A DNA stretch of 64,000 nt, from NCBI RefSeq assembly GCF_027925445.1, contig NZ_AP027149.1, positions 1,426,001 to 1,490,000 of the forward strand, given 5' to 3'. Numbering within the stretch: the first letter of the stretch is position 1; each line of letters begins with the position of its first letter. A program made the position numbers and the translations under genes. Source of the DNA: Methylocystis bryophila. Lineage in GTDB: Bacteria > Pseudomonadota > Alphaproteobacteria > Rhizobiales > Beijerinckiaceae. The notes under the pieces are model-generated. The model had not been told where the DNA came from. It ran no database searches and was given only the letters and a program-made list of their open reading frames with translations. Positions 18,073 to 26,542 of the stretch are shown here, one piece after another.

Positions 18073-18972
18073 TTGAAAGCAGACGTGTCCAAGCATGAGC
18101 AGCTCGATTGCCGGCATCCACTAGGGATTTATAATGTTTCAATATTGCGTATTCTTAAAAAATTAAGTAAGGTATGTGAAAAAATTGAGGCGCTCTTCCG
18201 TAGCGTGAATTCTGCCTCCGAAATGATTGGGTCAAATTCGTTGCAGGAGGAGGTCATCGACTATCTTGAATTGTCAATTTACTCAGCAGCAGAGCATATT
18301 GACGATGTTGAATCTATCATCAGGTGTTTTTTTGGGGTTTATGAGCGTTATGACAAGATTCCGGCCGTTCGAAGATTTAAAGAAGAAATCAAACCTATCA
18401 GAACTCGCTTATCTGGATTTGCTAATGCGATAAAGCATCGGCAGTCAAGGATTAGATTATTACATTGCGATTTTGAGCATGGTGGTCACAGAATTTGCTT
18501 GCATGGCTTCTTCATTGAAGAATTCAAAGATGGCGCGTGTTCTCCATCTCCTATTTTTCACTCAGGTAATCAAAAAGTTATCTCTGTTACATCGTTTGCA
18601 TGGAGTGTGCTTATTTATATTTATTCTATATCTAATTCATTGTGCTCTTTGCTAAATGCGCTGAATATTGTTGAGACTTACATGGTTGAGTATAATAAGA
18701 ATGATTTATTAGCGAAGTGTGTTGTTGGGTTGGTAAGGCTCCCTCTTTATTCTTTTGATGATATTCACCCCTTTCACGCAACGAGGGTTATTATGCGCTT
18801 TCAGAGCAGCAAGCTGATAGATTCTGGTCTATATGGCTCGCTATCTCGACGCTGGAGCAAGAGTTCCAAAGGAGGTTTTAATAGAATAATACATGGGTAT
18901 GAAGGAGACGGTGTAACCAGAAAATTTAATCTAAATCCTCCAAACGCACTTTCTCTGGAGCACTGGGATTGA
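18073..18972 (+). CDS. AT-rich orphan protein, ~300 aa, unknown
   Basis: Base composition falls sharply from the surrounding GC-rich DNA to a clearly AT-rich stretch with A/T-ending codons, a sign of recent transfer. The protein is mostly helical with many Ile, Lys, Ser and Phe. The first half has the look of a helical bundle (ILRILKKLSKVCEKIEALFR; YLELSIYSAAEHIDDVESII) with R-x-R-L-S-G-F-A-N-A-I-K-H-R-Q-S-R, a pattern like the R-x4-6-H of some HEPN-type proteins. The second half has one hydrophobic stretch (SFAWSVLIYIYSIS). The start is uncertain. No family recognised. It lies next to toxin-antitoxin genes. Confidence 0.55.
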   Translation: MKADVSKHEQLDCRHPLGIYNVSILRILKKLSKVCEKIEALFRSVNSASEMIGSNSLQEEVIDYLELSIYSAAEHIDDVESIIRCFFGVYERYDKIPAVRRFKEEIKPIRTRLSGFANAIKHRQSRIRLLHCDFEHGGHRICLHGFFIEEFKDGACSPSPIFHSGNQKVISVTSFAWSVLIYIYSISNSLCSLLNALNIVETYMVEYNKNDLLAKCVVGLVRLPLYSFDDIHPFHATRVIMRFQSSKLIDSGLYGSLSRRWSKSSKGGFNRIIHGYEGDGVTRKFNLNPPNALSLEHWD

Positions 18973-19016
18973 CGTCAGCTAATGGCGGGGTGCAGCAAGG
19001 CCTCTAACTCTAGATC

Positions 19017-19132
19017 ACTCGCGCGGCCAATTCTCCACCCGCAATCCCGGGACGCGCTCAAAAGCCGCGTCGTCGGTCCCATCGAATGGGCGTGGGCGGC
19101 GATGAAGAGGTCGTTCGCACCCTTCGCCGGGG
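19017..19132 (-). pseudogene. Remnant of a vapC (PIN toxin) 3' end
   Basis: Closely repeats the 3' part of the intact vapC at 20343-20738 (its bases 20342-20462), with a few substitutions and a ~10-base internal deletion. It encodes the end of a PIN domain (ANDLFIAAHA-like through AAFERVPGLRVENW-like) and has no start or catalytic N-terminus. It abuts the coiled-coil ORF at 19134. Confidence 0.75.
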
Positions 19133-19133
19133 C

Positions 19134-19361
19134 CTAACCTTCCACGATGTTGAGGCGTTGCTGAATTCGCTCGATCTTGAGCTGTATGGAAGTGATCGCG
19201 CCGTCTTGAGTAACCTCGCTCTGCATGAACGCGGCCACATGGCCCTTCATGCCTCGCATGTCGGCCTTGAGATCCACAATGTTGCTCGCGATGTCGGCGA
19301 GCTTCCCTTGGATCGCCTTTAGCGTCTCCAGAAGCAGCTCGTTTGTCACATTGTCGGCCAT
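19134..19361 (-). CDS. Small coiled-coil protein, 75 aa
   Basis: Begins MADNVTNELLLETLKAIQGK and continues with heptad-like hydrophobics through D-I-A-S-N-I-V-D-L-K and I-Q-L-K-I-E-R-I-Q-Q-R-L-N-I-V-E, predicting one or two coiled-coil helices. Short proteins of this pattern are common beside toxin-antitoxin genes in alphaproteobacteria, but no activity is known to me. Here it directly precedes the broken vapC tail and may once have been linked to a complete pair. Confidence 0.55.
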   Translation of the reverse strand: MADNVTNELLLETLKAIQGKLADIASNIVDLKADMRGMKGHVAAFMQSEVTQDGAITSIQLKIERIQQRLNIVEG

Positions 19362-19457
19362 GTCTTTCCCGATCCCTGCGGGAAGAAAAAGATAATCCAG
19401 AGATCGCCGGGGTTCAAGACGAGCCCTGGCTTCCCGCCATCTCAGCCGGCCTGCCCC

Positions 19458-19967
19458 TCAATCGAAAAGCCGCGCAATTTCCGCCATAGGCAGAAACAGC
19501 TTCATCGGCCGGTCCGGGAAGGGCAGGAAGCTTTCTCGCTCGTAGAACCGTCGCGCCGCTTCGTCCTTGGCGTCGACAACGACAGCAAATGAGGCGATCT
19601 CGCTACGCAGCGCGCGAAACAGCGCGTCGGCGAGCAGAAAGCGCCCGTATCCCTTTCCCTGATGCTTTCGTTCGACCGCCAATCGGCCGAGGAGGGTTGC
19701 GGGAATGAGCGGATAGCGTGGCAAGCGCCGCGCCGTCGGCTCAGGAAGCTCGCAAAGACTGAGCGCCGTCGCCGAGAGCGTGTAATAGCCCCCGACTGAC
19801 CCGTCCGGCAGGATCAGCACGAAAGGCGCAGCCAGTTTCTTTCTGGCGTCCTGGCCGGCCTGGACCCGGAAATACCGGTCTAGCGCTTCGACGCCGCTCT
19901 CGAAAGCCGAGCGATCGTGCTGCGGGCCGAGAACTTCGACGCGTAGCGCTTCGCCGCCTTTGACCAT
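19458..19967 (-). CDS. GNAT-family acetyltransferase toxin (TacT-like)
   Basis: 169 residues. GNAT fold with acetyl-CoA-binding region L-A-V-E-R-K-H-Q-G-K-G-Y-G-R-F-L-L near residues 93-110, and the F-Y-E-R-E-S-F-x-P-F-P end. The opening segment F-x-S-G-x-x-A-L-D-R-Y-F-R-x-Q-A-G-Q-D is that of TacT/AtaT toxins, which acetylate aminoacyl-tRNA and stop translation. The upstream gene encodes a DUF1778 antitoxin 3 bases away, the canonical pairing. Confidence 0.88.
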   Translation of the reverse strand: MVKGGEALRVEVLGPQHDRSAFESGVEALDRYFRVQAGQDARKKLAAPFVLILPDGSVGGYYTLSATALSLCELPEPTARRLPRYPLIPATLLGRLAVERKHQGKGYGRFLLADALFRALRSEIASFAVVVDAKDEAARRFYERESFLPFPDRPMKLFLPMAEIARLFD

Positions 19968-19970
19968 GCG

Positions 19971-20273
19971 TCAGACGCCGGTCGCCTGCCGGTAACGTCG
20001 TACCGTGTCGCGCAGCCGTTCGTTCGCCGGCTTCGGACCGAGAAGCGCGTCGACGAAGACTTGGCTGTCACGCAAAGAAAGCTCCAGGCGCTGGTGCTCC
20101 TCGATGGCGCGACGGGCGGCTTCCTGGACGCTGGTCAAAACGAAGTCCGTCACCGTTCGCCCTTGCAGGGCGGCGGCTCGTTCGATCAGAATTTTTTGAT
20201 CGGCCGTGATCCGCGTCTCCAAACGCTCGCGGCGTATGCGAGCGCGGGCGGAAGGCAAGGCTGGCTCGGCCAT
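19971..20273 (-). CDS. DUF1778 ribbon-helix-helix antitoxin (TacA-like)
   Basis: 100 residues from ATG 20273 (MAEPALPSARARIRRER). Typical DUF1778 core: L-E-T-R-I-T-A-D-Q-K-x-L-I-E-R-A-A-A-L-Q-G-R-T-V-T-D-F, a DNA-binding RHH, then a helical tail that wraps the toxin. It would neutralise the downstream GNAT toxin and repress the operon. Confidence 0.88.
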   Translation of the reverse strand: MAEPALPSARARIRRERLETRITADQKILIERAAALQGRTVTDFVLTSVQEAARRAIEEHQRLELSLRDSQVFVDALLGPKPANERLRDTVRRYRQATGV

Positions 20274-20342
20274 GGTCAATCTCCTGGACCGAAATGTACG
20301 TCCAATGGCCGGGTGCGTCAAGGATTGGACCGTGAACTCGCC

Positions 20343-20738
20343 TCACTCGCGCAGCCAATTCTCGACCCGCAATCCCGGGACGCGCTCAAAAGCCGCGTCG
20401 TCGGTCACGAGGATAAGCCCCAATGAGCGGGCGTGGGCGGCGATGAAGAGATCATTCGCGCCGAGCGTCGCGCCCAGTCGTTCGAGCTCGGCGCGCAATT
20501 GCCCATAATGCGAGGCCGCGGCTTCGTCGTAAGCGACCACGCCGATGCAGGCGGCAAGGTCGCGCACCGCCGCGTCGAGGGCGGGGCTCGCTTTCTTTTC
20601 TGCGCCGAACAATATTTCGCTCAAAGTGATCGTCGAGACGCACATGCGTCCCGCCTCGGCGTCGAACCTGCCTAACACCCTCTTTTCACGCCGCTTGATG
20701 ACGGCGGCGCAAATATTCGTGTCGAGCATATAGCGCAT
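20343..20738 (-). CDS. vapC: PIN-domain ribonuclease toxin VapC
   Basis: 131 residues. PIN catalytic acidic residues: Asp in Y-M-L-D-T-N-I-C (residue 6), Glu in L-S-E-I-L-F-G-A-E, Asp in G-A-N-D-L-F-I-A-A-H-A and Asp in T-D-D-A-A-F. VapC cleaves tRNA or rRNA. The ATG overlaps the antitoxin stop (TAATG). A truncated copy of its 3' end lies at 19017-19132. Confidence 0.92.
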   Translation of the reverse strand: MRYMLDTNICAAVIKRREKRVLGRFDAEAGRMCVSTITLSEILFGAEKKASPALDAAVRDLAACIGVVAYDEAAASHYGQLRAELERLGATLGANDLFIAAHARSLGLILVTDDAAFERVPGLRVENWLRE

Positions 20739-20971
20739 TAGAAGATGGCTTCGTCATCCAGCGGCGGCTGCGTCGGGCGCTCGAAATCCGGGAACGGCGG
20801 ATGCCGTTTGGCCCACTCGGTGAATCTCTTGCCGGCGGGCGAGACGATGCGCGATTCTCCGACGACGACGATGTCGACCTCCTTGACGCCCTCAGGGAAA
20901 GCGACGGCCTTCGGCAGGCGCAGGGCCTGTGTCTTATTGCTGAGAAAGAGGGTGGTGGCGGCGGTGGTCAT
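20738..20971 (-). CDS. vapB: VapB-type antitoxin
   Basis: 77 residues (MTTAATTLFLSNKTQALRLP...). An AbrB/SpoVT-like swapped-hairpin start with S-N-K-T-Q-A-L-R-L-P-K-A-V-A-F-P, the standard VapB DNA-binding pattern, and an acidic/Pro-rich C-terminus for toxin binding. Overlaps vapC by one base. Longer upstream starts would add unrelated sequence. Confidence 0.9.
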   Translation of the reverse strand: MTTAATTLFLSNKTQALRLPKAVAFPEGVKEVDIVVVGESRIVSPAGKRFTEWAKRHPPFPDFERPTQPPLDDEAIF

Positions 20972-21132
20972 CAGGCCTCTGCACCTTTTGTATATCCAGT
21001 ATGGATATATACTGCGTGCGGGCGTCGGGATCAATTCTCGGCCGGAGGTGGACCACGAGCCTCCCGGCTCGCATGAACGCAACCGCGGGCGGCGGGCCAG
21101 TAGGCCCGCGCGCTCCCATTCGCGGTCCGCCG

Positions 21133-21357
21133 TCAGGCGGCGCGCGTCGACTTCTCGTCGCGCAGGAAGGCGGGCATCTGGGGCTCGGACTTGGTCTTGG
21201 CGTACGAGCGCATGCTCGCGGCGGGCGGAGCGTTCGTCACTTCGAGCGCAGCGGCGACGGCCGAAACGCCGATCTCGCGATAGAGACGCGCCAGCAGATC
21301 GTGCTGGGGATTGGGCAGCGGGGACTCGCCGAACTCGGACACTAACAGCTTGGACAT
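21133..21357 (-). CDS. Small hypothetical protein, 74 aa
   Basis: Begins MSKLLVSEFGESPLPNPQHD; has a central helix L-A-R-L-Y-R-E-I-G-V-S-A-V-A-A-A-L-E and a Lys/Pro-rich tail. GAGAG lies just upstream of the ATG. No known family. The even coding pattern and ribosome site make it likely real. Confidence 0.5.
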   Translation of the reverse strand: MSKLLVSEFGESPLPNPQHDLLARLYREIGVSAVAAALEVTNAPPAASMRSYAKTKSEPQMPAFLRDEKSTRAA

Positions 21358-21555
21358 GGGGCTCTCTCGGCATGGGAGGGAAGAGCAGGGAGCAAAGCTG
21401 CATCAGATTGTCGGCATCCCCTTAAAGCTTGGTTAAGCTAAGCCGTGAGTTCCGGCGCTTTACGCAGGCCTTGCGCCACGCGATAATGCCTGTCACTCGG
21501 CTTCAAACGGCCCCTTCGGCGCGCGAGGCGGGCGAAAAGCTAAGAGCGAAAATCA

Positions 21556-22413
21556 ATGCGTCGTCACCTGCCGCCAGAACCCATCTCCCAGGCGGCCTTG
21601 TGGAGCCGTAGGCTCGGTCTTTTCGCGGCGGTTGTCGCAGCGCTGGCGCTCGCGCTCATGCGGCTGCATGTTCTCGAGCCGGTCGCCGCTTTGACGACGC
21701 TCGGCGCGGCGGTGGCGATTTCGCTCGGCGCGCTGCTTCTTTTCGTCGCCGCCTGCGTGACGATTTGGCGAAGCGGCGCGCGGGGCTTAGGGATCGCGCT
21801 CGGCGGCTTGTTCTTCATCGCCGCGACGCTCGCCTATCCGAGCTACTTGGCCTTTGAGGCCGTGAAGCTCCCCAAGCTCGCGGACGTCTCCACGGACATC
21901 GCCGATCCGCCGGATTTCTCGCGGTCCGCCGCGGCCTTGGCGGCGCGAGGCGGCGTCGCGCACGCGAATCCTCCCCCTGAGTCGCGCGCGGGACAGCGCT
22001 CGGCCTATCCCGACGTCGAGCCGATCGTTCTCGATATTGAGACGGACGAAGCCGTTCCGCTCGTGCTCAAATCGGCGGCGGCGCGCGGCTGGCGTCTCGT
22101 GGACCAGCGCGCGCCAAGCCCGCGTAGCGGCGAAGCGCATCTCGATTTTCTCGACACCAGCCGGATCTTCGGTTTCGACGTCGATGTGACGGTGCGGCTG
22201 CGGCCTCTCCCAGGGCAAACGCGGGTCGATGTGCGGTCAGCCTCTCGCTATGGGCGCCACGACTTCGGCTCGAACGCGCATCGCATCCAGGCCTTCGCGG
22301 ACGAGCTGCAAAATCAGCTCGACGAGCGAGAGGAGACGCCTATCCCGCCCGAGCGGCCGCCCATCAGGCCCTCTACCGTTAAGTCGTCTCCATCGACTCG
22401 AGCTCGTCGATAA
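21556..22413 (+). CDS. DUF1499 family membrane protein
   Basis: 285 residues. Three N-terminal hydrophobic segments (about 20-35, 45-68 and 76-92), then a soluble DUF1499 domain with the pattern Y-P-D-V-E-P-I-V...A-A-A-R-G-W-R-L-V-D and G-F-D-V-D-V-T-V-R-L-R...T-R-V-D-V-R-S-A-S-R-Y-G-R-H-D-F-G-x-N-A-x-R-I. Function unknown. Its 3' end overlaps the 3' end of convergent pepF by ~35 bases. Confidence 0.8.
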   Translation: MRRHLPPEPISQAALWSRRLGLFAAVVAALALALMRLHVLEPVAALTTLGAAVAISLGALLLFVAACVTIWRSGARGLGIALGGLFFIAATLAYPSYLAFEAVKLPKLADVSTDIADPPDFSRSAAALAARGGVAHANPPPESRAGQRSAYPDVEPIVLDIETDEAVPLVLKSAAARGWRLVDQRAPSPRSGEAHLDFLDTSRIFGFDVDVTVRLRPLPGQTRVDVRSASRYGRHDFGSNAHRIQAFADELQNQLDEREETPIPPERPPIRPSTVKSSPSTRARR

Positions 22414-24187
22414 GCCCAGCGATCATATTGAGGCCGATGGACCAGAAGGCGGGATCGCGCGCATTCAGCCCGAAGGGCGCGAGCAGCTCGGCGTAGGGTT
22501 TGGAGCCGCCGGCTTCGAGCAGCGCGAAATAGCGCTCGACGAAACCCTCATGCGCCTTTTGATAAACGCCATAGAGCGAATTGACGAGGCAATCGCCGAA
22601 GGCATAGGCGTAGACGTAGAACGGCGCGTGGATGAAGTGCGGGATATAGGCCCAGAAATTCTCGTAGCCGGGGCCGAGGCGGATTGAAGGCCCGAGGCTC
22701 GCGCCCTGCACGCTCATCCAAAGCTCGCAGATGGCGTCGGCGGTGAGCTCGCCGCTACGCCGCGCGAGATGCAGCTTGCGCTCGAAACTGTAGAAGGCCG
22801 TCTGCCGCACCACCGTGTTGAGCATGTCCTCGATCTTGGAGGCGAGCATGGCGCGGCGCTCCACCTTGTCTTCGGCCTCGGCCAGTATTTTGCGGAATGT
22901 CAGCATCTCTCCGAACACGGAGGCCGTTTCGGCGAGCGTCAGAGGCGTCGGCGCCATGAGCGCGCCCTGCCGGGCCGCGAGCACTTGATGCACGCCGTGA
23001 CCGAGCTCATGCGCGAGCGTCATGACGTCGCGAGGCTTGCCCTGGAAATTGAGTAGAACGTAAGGATGCGCGGAGGGCACGGTTGGGTGCGAGAAGGCGC
23101 CCGGCGCCTTGCCGGGGCGGGCCGGCGCGTCGATCCAGCTCTTCTCGAAAAAATCTCCGGCGATCCCCGCCATCTGCGGCGCAAAGCCATTGTAAGCCGC
23201 GAGGACCACGTCCCGCGCCTCGCTCCATGTATATCGCTTCGCCGGCGCCATCGGCAGCGGCGCGTTGCGATCCCAATAGTCCAGCGCATCCTTGCCGAAC
23301 CACTTGGCTTTCAGTCGATAATAGCGATGCGAAAGTTTTGGATAGGCCCCCTCGACCGCGGTGACCAGCGCTTCCACCACCTCGCCCTCCACTCGATTGG
23401 CGAGATGGCGCGAATCCGCGACGTCGGCGAAATGTCTCCAGCGATCGGAGATTTCCTTGTCTTTCGCGAGCGTGTTGGAGACGAGGGCGAAGATCCGAAG
23501 ATTCGCCTTGAGCGTCGCGCCGATCGACTCGGCTGCAGCACGGCGCGTCTCCTCCTTCTCGTCTTGGAGCAGATTGAGCGCGGGCTCGATCGCGAGCTCC
23601 TCGCCCAGGATCGGGAAGCGCAAGGCGGCGATCGTTTCGTCGAACAGCCTGTTCCATGCGGCGGAGCCCGTCACCGACTTCTCGTGGAACAGCTCCTCGA
23701 TCCTGTCCTCCAGCTCGTGAGGCTTTTCCTTCCGGATGTCCTCGAGCCAAGGCCGCCAGTGTGACAGGGGCGACTTCTCGGCGGCGGCAAAGAGAAGCGC
23801 ATCGTCGATTCGATTGAGCTCGAGCTGAAAGAACAGCGTCGCGGTCGAAGCCTCGACGACCTTGCTCTGAACGTCGGCGTAGAACTTGCCGCGCTTCGGA
23901 TCGCTCACGTCGCCGGCGTGCAACAGCCCTGCAAAGGACATGAGGCGCCCAAAAAGATCCTGCAGCGCCTCATAACGCGAAACGGCGACGCCGAGCTTTT
24001 CGCTCGCCTCGCCGCTGGCCGCGAGCGTCGCGAGCTTGCCCCGATAATCTTCGGAAAATTGGCGCGCTTCCCGGTTTGCGCGATCGAGATCGTCGCGGAA
24101 AGCCGGCGAATCCGGCCCCGGGTAAAGGTCGCCGAGGTTCCATTCCGGCAAAGGGCCGATATCGGATACCGCTGTTGGGGTCGGCAT
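22379..24187 (-). CDS. pepF: M3-family oligoendopeptidase F (zinc peptidase)
   Basis: 602 residues. Cytosolic metallopeptidase degrading short peptides. The zinc motif H-E-L-G-H is in M-T-L-A-H-E-L-G-H-G-V-H, and the downstream zinc-ligand Glu helix is in T-L-A-E-T-A-S-V-F-G-E. The N-terminus PLPEWNLGDLYPG is typical of the PepF clade of the M3B subfamily. Monocistronic; convergent overlap with the DUF1499 gene. Confidence 0.93.
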   Translation of the reverse strand: MPTPTAVSDIGPLPEWNLGDLYPGPDSPAFRDDLDRANREARQFSEDYRGKLATLAASGEASEKLGVAVSRYEALQDLFGRLMSFAGLLHAGDVSDPKRGKFYADVQSKVVEASTATLFFQLELNRIDDALLFAAAEKSPLSHWRPWLEDIRKEKPHELEDRIEELFHEKSVTGSAAWNRLFDETIAALRFPILGEELAIEPALNLLQDEKEETRRAAAESIGATLKANLRIFALVSNTLAKDKEISDRWRHFADVADSRHLANRVEGEVVEALVTAVEGAYPKLSHRYYRLKAKWFGKDALDYWDRNAPLPMAPAKRYTWSEARDVVLAAYNGFAPQMAGIAGDFFEKSWIDAPARPGKAPGAFSHPTVPSAHPYVLLNFQGKPRDVMTLAHELGHGVHQVLAARQGALMAPTPLTLAETASVFGEMLTFRKILAEAEDKVERRAMLASKIEDMLNTVVRQTAFYSFERKLHLARRSGELTADAICELWMSVQGASLGPSIRLGPGYENFWAYIPHFIHAPFYVYAYAFGDCLVNSLYGVYQKAHEGFVERYFALLEAGGSKPYAELLAPFGLNARDPAFWSIGLNMIAGLIDELESMETT

Positions 24188-24313
24188 AGCGTGCTCCTAA
24201 GGCTTGAACGGCGCGTGTTTCGCCTAATAGGGCGGGGGCGGCTATCGATCAAGAAGCCCACGGCGCAGGCGCAATTCTCGCATGTGCAATTCTCATGCGC
24301 AAAGCTCTCGCCG

Positions 24314-24345
24314 AGAGCGCGATGCGAAAAAGCGGAAACCGGTGA
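24314..24345. repeat. Partial dispersed repeat, copy 5
   Basis: AGAGCGCGATGCGAAAAAGCGG plus AAACCGG, matching one arm of the larger element at 34590-34618. The second arm is missing. Confidence 0.5.
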
Positions 24346-24378
24346 TCCAGCGTCTCCAGGATCCCATTGTCGCGCCAA

Positions 24379-24394
24379 TTGGAGTTAACTCCAA
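24379..24394. promoter_or_regulatory. Perfect 16-bp palindrome upstream of the response regulator gene
   Basis: TTGGAGTTAACTCCAA is fully self-complementary and lies ~80 bases before the ATG at 24475. It is a good candidate operator for a dimeric regulator, perhaps the downstream regulator itself. No direct evidence of binding. Confidence 0.4.
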
Positions 24395-24474
24395 CTTTAC
24401 CCTGTTCCTCGACTTTAGGCGTAAGCGTGGGGAAAGCTTTCGTCCTCCGCATGTGCTTCGGGAGACAGGCGACG

Positions 24475-25974
24475 ATGGCTTCGACGATTCTCATTGCCGA
24501 TGACGATCCCGTCCAAAGACGGCTCTTGGAGGCGATGATTCGTCGGTTCGGCTATGAGACGGAGTCCGTCGAGAGCGGCGAGCAGGCTCTGGCCCGGCTC
24601 ACGGCGTCCGATTCTCCGCCGATCGCGCTGCTCGTTCTCGACCTCGTCATGCCCGACCTCGACGGCATGGGCGTCCTCGCGAGAATGCGGGAAGAGAAGC
24701 TGCAGACGCCCGTCATCGTGGAGACGGCGCATGGCTCCATCGAAGTCGTCATTTCCGCGATGCGCGCCGGCGCTTCGGATTTCGTCGTGAAGCCCGTGGG
24801 CGCGGAACGTCTGCAGATTTCGATCAAGAACGCGCTGGCGGCCGATGCGCTCGCGGGCGAGATTCGCCGCGCCGCGCGGCGTGCGCAGGGCGTTTTCAAC
24901 TTCAGGGATCTCGTCTCCCGGAGCGCCGAAATGGCGCGCGTCATCCGTCTCGGGGAGCGCGCCGCGCGGTCGACCATTCCGGTCCTGATCGAAGGCGAGT
25001 CGGGCGTCGGCAAGGAAATCGTCGCGCGCGCCATCCAGGGCGCCTCCGATCGCCGCGGCAAGCCCTTCGTGACGGTCAATTGCGGGGCGCTGCCCGCGAA
25101 TCTGGTCGAATCGATTCTTTTCGGCCACGAGAAAGGCGCCTTCACCGGCGCCACGGAGAAGCACGCGGGCAAATTCGTGGAAGCCAACGGCGGGACGCTG
25201 TTCCTCGACGAGGTGGGCGAGCTGCCGCTTGACTTGCAAGTGAAGCTTTTGCGCGCGCTGCAGGAGGGCGAGATCGATCCGATTGGCGCGAAGCGATCGG
25301 TTCGTGTCGACGTCCGGCTGATTTCCGCGACCAATCAAAATCTGATCGAGCTCGTGAAACGCGGTCAATTTCGCGAAGACTTGTTCTACCGGCTCAATGT
25401 GTTTCCGATCGGCATCCCACCGCTGCGCGCGCGCAAGGAGGACATTCCCGATCTCGTGCATCGCTTTTGCGCGCGTTTTGCCGCGGAAGAGGGACGAACG
25501 ATACGCGGCGTGTCGCCTGAAGCGATGTGCCTGCTTGCTTCCTATGATTGGCCGGGCAATGTCCGCCAGCTCGAGAACGCGATGTTTCGCGCCGTGGTGC
25601 TCGCGGAGGACGACGAATTGACGGTCGCCGAATTCCCGCAGATCGCCAACACTGTCTGCGGCTTCGACGTGCGCGTGCCTCCGGCGCCGAGCTTTTCCGA
25701 GTTGCGGCCGATGCGCGAGCGCGAGATCGTGCGCGTCGAGGTCCGCGATCCCAATATGTTGGGATTGCTCGGAAAGAGCGGCGATATGCGCAAGCTCGAG
25801 GACATCGAGGCGGAGACGATCCGCTTTGCGCTCCAGCATTATCGCGGACAAATGTCCGAGATCGCCCGCCGCTTAGGGATCGGTCGCTCGACCCTTTACC
25901 GCAAGATGAAGGAATATGGGCTCGGCGACGAAGGGCTCTCCGAATCGAGCCAGGATGCGAGCCTCGTCGCTTGA
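24475..25974 (+). CDS. NtrC-family sigma-54-dependent response regulator
   Basis: 499 residues from ATG 24475 (MASTILIADDDPVQ). Receiver domain ~1-120 with acidic pocket I-A-D-D-D and phospho-acceptor Asp56 in V-L-D-L-V-M-P-D. AAA+ domain ~145-385 with Walker A G-E-S-G-V-G-K-E, the sigma-54-contacting loop G-A-F-T-G-A, and Walker B G-G-T-L-F-L-D-E-V. The C-terminal Fis-type helix-turn-helix includes M-S-E-I-A-R-R-L-G-I-G-R-S-T-L-Y-R-K. No partner histidine kinase is adjacent. Target genes unknown. Confidence 0.93.
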   Translation: MASTILIADDDPVQRRLLEAMIRRFGYETESVESGEQALARLTASDSPPIALLVLDLVMPDLDGMGVLARMREEKLQTPVIVETAHGSIEVVISAMRAGASDFVVKPVGAERLQISIKNALAADALAGEIRRAARRAQGVFNFRDLVSRSAEMARVIRLGERAARSTIPVLIEGESGVGKEIVARAIQGASDRRGKPFVTVNCGALPANLVESILFGHEKGAFTGATEKHAGKFVEANGGTLFLDEVGELPLDLQVKLLRALQEGEIDPIGAKRSVRVDVRLISATNQNLIELVKRGQFREDLFYRLNVFPIGIPPLRARKEDIPDLVHRFCARFAAEEGRTIRGVSPEAMCLLASYDWPGNVRQLENAMFRAVVLAEDDELTVAEFPQIANTVCGFDVRVPPAPSFSELRPMREREIVRVEVRDPNMLGLLGKSGDMRKLEDIEAETIRFALQHYRGQMSEIARRLGIGRSTLYRKMKEYGLGDEGLSESSQDASLVA

Positions 25975-26035
25975 GGCGCTCGTCGTTTAGCTAAGATCGC
26001 AAAGCGCGCGGTGCTTCGGTTCGCGGTGCTTCGGT

Positions 26036-26542
26036 TCAAGGCGCCTTGGATGGCTCTGCGCCCGAGGGACGCCATTCCAGAATCAACGTCGCACGCCCCG
26101 ACTTGCTGGGCATGCCGGCTCCGATCGATTTGAACCCTTCTCTTAGATAGAACCGGACCGCGCGGTCATTGTCGGCGTTCACGTCGAGACGCACGAGGCG
26201 CGGCGAACGCTCGCGTGCGGCGGCGAGAAGCACCGGCCCGACGCCCGCCCCGAACTGCTCGGGATGCACGCAGAGTTGGTCGAGCCATCCGGTCTCGGGG
26301 TCGATCGTCACGAAGCCCAAGAGAGAGTTTTGGGCCTCGTCCCAAAGACAGAGGGTCTGTGCGCCCTGCGCCTCCAACGCGGCAAGACGATCGAGGAGCC
26401 AGGCGCAGCGCGTCTCGAAGGCGATCTCGGCATATGTCGCGCGCCAGGAGGCGACCCAAAGCGCGAGGAGCTCCGTTGTCTCGGTTCCCGAGCGCAGCGC
26501 GATGCTCCAGCGGCGCGCCCTTTCCACTGAGGATCGACTCAT
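26036..26542 (-). CDS. GNAT-family N-acetyltransferase
   Basis: 168 residues. Acetyl-CoA-binding fold: Q-L-C-V-H-P-E-Q-F-G-A-G-V-G-P-V-L-L-A-A-A near residues 88-110, L-D-V-N-A-D-N-D-R-A-V-R-F-Y-L-R-E-G-F near 120-140. Substrate unknown. ATG overlaps the stop of the upstream inositol monophosphatase-family gene by four bases, so the two are co-translated. Confidence 0.85.
   Translation of the reverse strand: MSRSSVERARRWSIALRSGTETTELLALWVASWRATYAEIAFETRCAWLLDRLAALEAQGAQTLCLWDEAQNSLLGFVTIDPETGWLDQLCVHPEQFGAGVGPVLLAAARERSPRLVRLDVNADNDRAVRFYLREGFKSIGAGMPSKSGRATLILEWRPSGAEPSKAP

Noticed and set aside
24415..25851. 478-aa open frame on the minus strand
   Set aside because: Antisense shadow of the NtrC-type regulator; Arg/His-rich and without motifs.
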